Shown one piece after another: positions 60,430 to 64,000 of a stretch of DNA of 64,000 bases. The notes beneath the pieces are model-generated. The model ran no database searches. It was not told where the DNA came from and was given only the letters and a program-made list of their open reading frames with translations. Location of the stretch: NCBI GenBank assembly GCA_029207755.1, contig JARCOQ010000002.1, positions 84,780,087-84,844,086 on the forward strand. Reading direction: 5' to 3'. This DNA comes from Chamaea fasciata (Eukaryota > Chordata > Aves > Passeriformes > Sylviidae). Each line of letters opens with the position of its first letter. The stretch's first letter is position 1. The position numbers were made by a program, and so were the translations under genes.

Positions 60430-60980
60430 ACTTCTGTTTGAGTTAATGGAGATTATTCATTAGCTGCAGGAGTAGTGCTGCTTGTTCCCACTAAGGATCA
60501 TGTGGTCTGCAGAACATAGTTATTTATGCACCCTTTCATGGCTTTAATTTGCAACCAAGGGCAGCTTGGCTTGGAAGAACTGTAATTGGTTTGTACAACT
60601 AGCTGTCTGCCTTGCTCCTCCCTGACCAAGAAAGGCTCAGCTGCTTATTAGGCAGGTGCTAAACCTCTGCAGCCCAGCAGAAGGTAAGGCAGCACTCATT
60701 TCAGTTTCCTTAATTCAGCATCCTGTAATTTGCTGTGGCTTAACAGCTGCTGTGTGAGCAGCTGAGCTGTTCTTAAAGCAGGAGAAGCCAGCTGGGGAGG
60801 AAGAATCATGGCAGCCATCCTAATTTTAAGCAAAACAAGAATAAGAGCATTTAAATATTTCATGCCCAGTTGCTCCTTGGAATTTAGAGAGTTTGCTAGC
60901 AATCTTTATAGAGTCTTCAGATGACATGGAATCCCTTATCCTGCTGCACAGCAATGAGTCCCTCTACAAATCAGCTCTGG
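60430..60980. promoter_or_regulatory. Candidate intronic enhancer with E-box cluster
   Basis: Four CAGCTG E-boxes fall within 157 bases (60638-60643, 60744-60749, 60759-60764, 60789-60794). They lie in a repeat-free block of higher complexity than the surrounding intron, with TTAATT and AATCATGG-type AT motifs next to it. CAGCTG is a binding core for class I/II bHLH factors. Enhancer activity is inferred from motif density only. Confidence 0.35.
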
Positions 60981-61585
60981 CCGATAACTGACACAACAGC
61001 TCTTCCAGTAATGCCCTTTTTTTCCTTTAGTTTAAAACAGTAATCCACAGGTGACCTTGTAAAGTGTTAGTGTAGAAAGAGTGTCATCACAGATCTACCA
61101 ACTGTTTCTCTATACAGTTAGTTATATTTTTTCTCTGCAGACTTAGCATGGGATTAGACACAAGAGATGTCTATCCTCTCTGGTAGCTGCACAAGTCAGT
61201 TAACAGCTTTGTTAGTGAGGGCACCAGAAACAAATAGCCTAGCTATTGTAGCCCTGCAGCATTAAGAATAAAAATTAAATCTTACTTTAATTAAGGTTTA
61301 TTTTCTATTTGATTAATATGTGTCTGGCCATAATGCCACTTAATTCAACATCCCCAAGGAGAACTCACTGTTACTCACTTTCCTGTATATTGACTGAGTA
61401 ATTTGTAGAACCTAAAAGAAAAATTCTAAAACCACTTGTAATGCTGCTTTGCTATAGAAAAGACAGACCTGTGAGAGCTTGGCCAAAACTTTTTGCAGTT
61501 TTATCACTGTGAAAGACACATGAAGGCTTCACTGCATGTTAGCAATGATAAATTTACAGCTGCTTCATATTTTGGTTGTTTGCAG

Positions 61586-61694
61586 AGTGTTAGACCTACA
61601 CCACAGAACGAAGCTATAACAGTACATTTCAAGCCCGTTACGTTAAAAGCCTCTGAAAGTAAATATACCAAAGTTGCAAGCATTAGCTTTGATG
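61586..61694 (+). CDS. TMEM131: TMEM131 exon 12, third PapD-like unit
   Basis: A 109-nt exon (acceptor GTTTGCAG, donor GATG|GTAAGT) codes for residues 352-387 and the first base of codon 388: SVRPTPQNEAITVHFKPVTL then KASESKYTKVASISFD. It starts in phase 0 and ends in phase 1. The differences from human are conservative (NDA to NEA, KPIT to KPVT). LKASESKYTKVASISF is the "L-p-----v--i-F" strand pair of an ASH-type domain. Confidence 0.98.
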
Positions 61695-63525
61695 GTAAGT
61701 ACTGCTCCTCTCTTCTTAGAACTTGTCAAGTGCTTCTGAAAACTTACTGAAATTTCACTGGTTATTTTCGCTCTCTTAACAAAACACTGTTTGTAATTTT
61801 GAGAAGAAAAAGGGATATTCCTACTTGGAAAGGGCTTACAGTTCTTCTGAACATCAGTTATTTCTGAAAGGATTGTCTTTGTTCATGATCAACAAGTATC
61901 TTAGACTGGTAAATACAGATAAGAAGAGAAGGTATTCTTAATTTTTCTAATAAACACAGTTGTATTCTTATGTTAAGGCACTGACTATTTAAATACATTT
62001 TTTATAGTAAACAGACATTTGTTTTTGAGAAATCCTAATAAACAAGGTAAAACATACAAGTTACTCCTGGGGAAATTTCAGGTAGACACAAGAAGAAAAA
62101 TTTTCACTATGAAAGCAATCAGCCATTGAAAAAACCTCCCCAAGAAGGGGTGGATTCTGCAGCGTTGGGCACTTAAGATCAACCTGGCCTGGGTGCTGAG
62201 ACATCTTGTTTAAATTGTGCTTCTGCCAAAAAGGTTGGACTGAGTGGTCCTTGAGGTCTGCTTCCAACCTGGTATTGTGTGATTTTTCCCCTACACAGTG
62301 TGACTTTAAATCCTATGCTGACATTTTGTAGAAAGGTAGCTCTGTTTTTGTAGAGATTTTCATCAGCTGTTAGAATGGTGATGACTATTCAGATGGTACT
62401 GCTTTAAAATTCTAGTTGGTGCTGTAAGTCTTTCTGCCTGGATTGCTTAAAAATGGAATCTTATACATGCAGTAGTTGTGATAGACAGAATTTTAGAAGT
62501 TGCATGGATAAAGAGGAGTGGATTAATTTTTATTATCATTTATGGATTAGCACTTTAGAAATTTAATAGCTCATGGTTTCTAAAACAAATGAAGTATGTT
62601 TTAGCTTATAAATTCTGAAAGAGAGGAATTCTGTCAACCTGAGGTGATAATGCATTCAGATTTTGAAGCTGATGGGAATTGTTATATGAAGACCTACTGG
62701 CTAACATATGGTACATCTTAGAAGAAATGGTGGTTCCTGGGAAAAATACCCAGTTAAGCTGCTTAATGTGTTTAAGGAATTGATGAGGTCTTATCACTGA
62801 AACAGCCAGCCCTAAATATTTGCAGTTTCAGCTGTCCTAATTACATGCAGGGGCTTTAGGGGCTTGGTGACCTCTTAATTAGTGCTTGAATACCTTGATT
62901 TTGTTTCTGCATTATTGCTACCAGGCTAACATTGCTTGTTCTGTGATCTTGGAGCAGACTTGTGAGCAATCACTCTTGGTGCTTGTGTAGTTTGGGTTCT
63001 TAGGTGGATTGTACTTCTCTTTTTACAACATTTAGCTTGTCTTTCATTTCTTCATTATTAAGAAGTCTTTATATTTCTGGCCCAAAGTTCCTCTCAACTG
63101 ATAGTTCTAAGTGAGGGGCCCAGCAGTCTCAGGCTTCTCTTCTGTTAGGGGAGGGTTAGTTTTATTCCAGCTCTCCTAGTGGAGAGTTCAAGTCATCTGG
63201 GATCCAAATTATCCTTTGGACATGTTCAAGCTATGTATATGACAGCAACAATCAGGCTTCCCTATTGTAGAAAAGCTTACTAAGTCAGGCAGGTCATCTT
63301 AACTGGTGTTAAATGGGAAGAATTCTGAATTGGGTTCTCTTGTTTCATAGACTTTACACCATGTCAGTTTGCTTATTGAAATTTCCTTAAGCTCCACTTT
63401 TGTCCTTCCAGGATAATTAATTTCTGGGCTAGCTCTGTGGTTTTATTCTTCTACTCATTCCAATCTAACTTAATGGATCAATTTTTGTCGGCTTTAACAA
63501 ACTTCTCATATTCTTGTGTGTACAG
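61695..63525 (+). other. TMEM131 intron 12 (1.8 kb)
   Basis: This intron contains a plus-oriented CR1 3' fragment at 62060-62285; the rest is unique AT-rich sequence. It ends TTGTGTGTACAG. Confidence 0.9.
62060..62285 (+). mobile_element. CR1 LINE 3'-end fragment
   Basis: GGTAGACACAAGAAGAAAAA, then AAAACCTCCCCAAGAAGGGG, then a GGTTGGACTGAGTGGTCCTT segment and GCTTCCAACCTGGTATTGTG ending GTGTGATTTTT, is the CR1 3' UTR with its tail. An antisense 68-codon open frame over it is a shadow. Confidence 0.9.
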
Positions 63526-63634
63526 CATCAAAAGCAAAAAAAGCGTCACAGTCTTCTGGGAAAATAACTGTTAAAGCAAAAGAGAAGAGCTATTCCAAAC
63601 TTGAAATACCATATCAAGCAGAAGTGTTGGATGG
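63526..63634 (+). CDS. TMEM131: TMEM131 exon 13, end of third unit
   Basis: A 109-nt exon (acceptor GTGTACAG, donor ATGG|GTAAGC) completes Ala388 and codes for residues 389-423 plus two bases of the next codon: SKAKKASQSSGKITVKAKEK then SYSKLEIPYQAEVLDG. Human has SKAKKPSQFSGKITVKAKEK at the same place. GKITV and LEIPYQAEVL are the last strands of the unit. The lumenal chain continues in exons beyond this window. Confidence 0.98.
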
Positions 63635-64000
63635 GTAAGCTTCCAGTAACTGAACATAGTTCAAAAACTAAATGCTCTAAATCAGAAAGGAATATTCCTG
63701 TTTTTAAACAAATGGTTGAGGTGGTCTTAGCCATTCAAAAGCTGGTTTCTAGGCTTGAGTTAAAATTGACCTTAGTGTGTTGTTTCTCAGAGCAGCTGAA
63801 GACTGCAGATGAGACATTTTTAAAATGCAATGTTGGAAATATTTCTACTTTTGCATTTGCTATTGTATTGCGATATGAAGTAAGGGTAGAGAAAATACTT
63901 TTGGTTTTAAGCAAAATTTCAGAAGAATTCTCATTGTTTCCTTGGGTTTTGTTACTTACTTACAAATTATGGCTAAGTTGACTTTAAAAACATTTTGAAT
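63635..64000 (+). other. TMEM131 intron 13, 5' end only
   Basis: This is AT-rich sequence after the exon 13 donor. A plus-strand frame is open from 63601 through the donor to 63981, but after the donor it no longer resembles TMEM131. It is cut by the window edge. Confidence 0.85.

Larger units (their letters stand above)
56388..61585 (+). other. TMEM131 intron 11 (5.2 kb)
   Basis: A pair of overlapping small hairpins lies at 56650-56686 and a 16-bp palindrome at 57128-57143. A mixed-GC, repeat-free block at 60230-61000 has a cluster of CAGCTG E-boxes. No transposon was recognised. The acceptor is GTTTGCAG. Confidence 0.85.
2383..63634 (+). other. TMEM131: TMEM131 gene, 5' part, 13 coding exons
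   Basis: Thirteen coding exons splice into 1,271 nt of open frame (423 codons plus two bases). The family protein is about 1,880 residues in human, so roughly the first quarter is present. TMEM131 is a type I membrane protein of the ER and early secretory pathway; its lumenal PapD-like region binds procollagen and its cytosolic tail recruits TRAPPC8 of TRAPPIII, aiding collagen secretion. The assembled protein has a signal peptide (cleavage expected near residue 52) and three tandem beta-sandwich-like units (about 97-200, 204-310, 312-423). NXS/T sequons are at N161, N183, N216, N283 and N293, consistent with a lumenal location. Residues 52-423 follow human TMEM131 nearly without gaps; residues 1-51 do not. 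The gene continues past the window. Confidence 0.96.

Overview
The window is vertebrate nuclear DNA, almost certainly from a bird. It is AT-rich and intron-dominated, has one CpG island, and carries many degraded CR1 LINE fragments, including remnants of the CR1 ORF2 C-terminus. It also holds a piece of an LTR-like repeat that I remember as common in bird genomes. There is nothing prokaryotic: no operons, CRISPR arrays or insertion sequences.

The one gene I can establish is the 5' part of TMEM131 on the plus strand. Thirteen coding exons (2383-2548 to 63526-63634) join in one continuous frame of 1,271 nt, giving 423 codons plus two bases of the next. All introns follow the GT-AG rule, and the joined protein follows vertebrate TMEM131 closely from the AEKE motif onward. 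The window ends inside intron 13, so the rest of the ectodomain, the transmembrane segment and the cytoplasmic tail lie beyond it.

Layout. 1-1600: upstream flank with no firm gene; a possible terminal exon lies at 97-204. 1610-2880: a two-lobed CpG island split by an (AAT)n microsatellite, holding the TMEM131 promoter and exon 1, with hints of a divergent minus-strand transcript. 2549-49600: four large introns (19.2, 11.3, 6.6 and 9.8 kb) around three small exons, and most of the CR1 debris. 49601-56387: a compact cluster of seven exons coding for the first tandem PapD/Ig-like domains. 56388-63634: two further exons, preceded by a 5.2 kb intron with a candidate enhancer.

Function. TMEM131 is known as a type I membrane protein of the early secretory pathway. 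Its lumenal PapD-like region binds procollagen and its cytoplasmic tail recruits TRAPPIII, promoting collagen export. The window codes for the signal peptide and about three tandem beta-sandwich repeats of the lumenal part. I found no new multi-gene system. The points most worth a second look are the lineage-specific Cys/Pro-rich leader, the possible divergent first exon, intron 9, the E-box cluster in intron 11, the split CR1 copy and several perfect hairpins.
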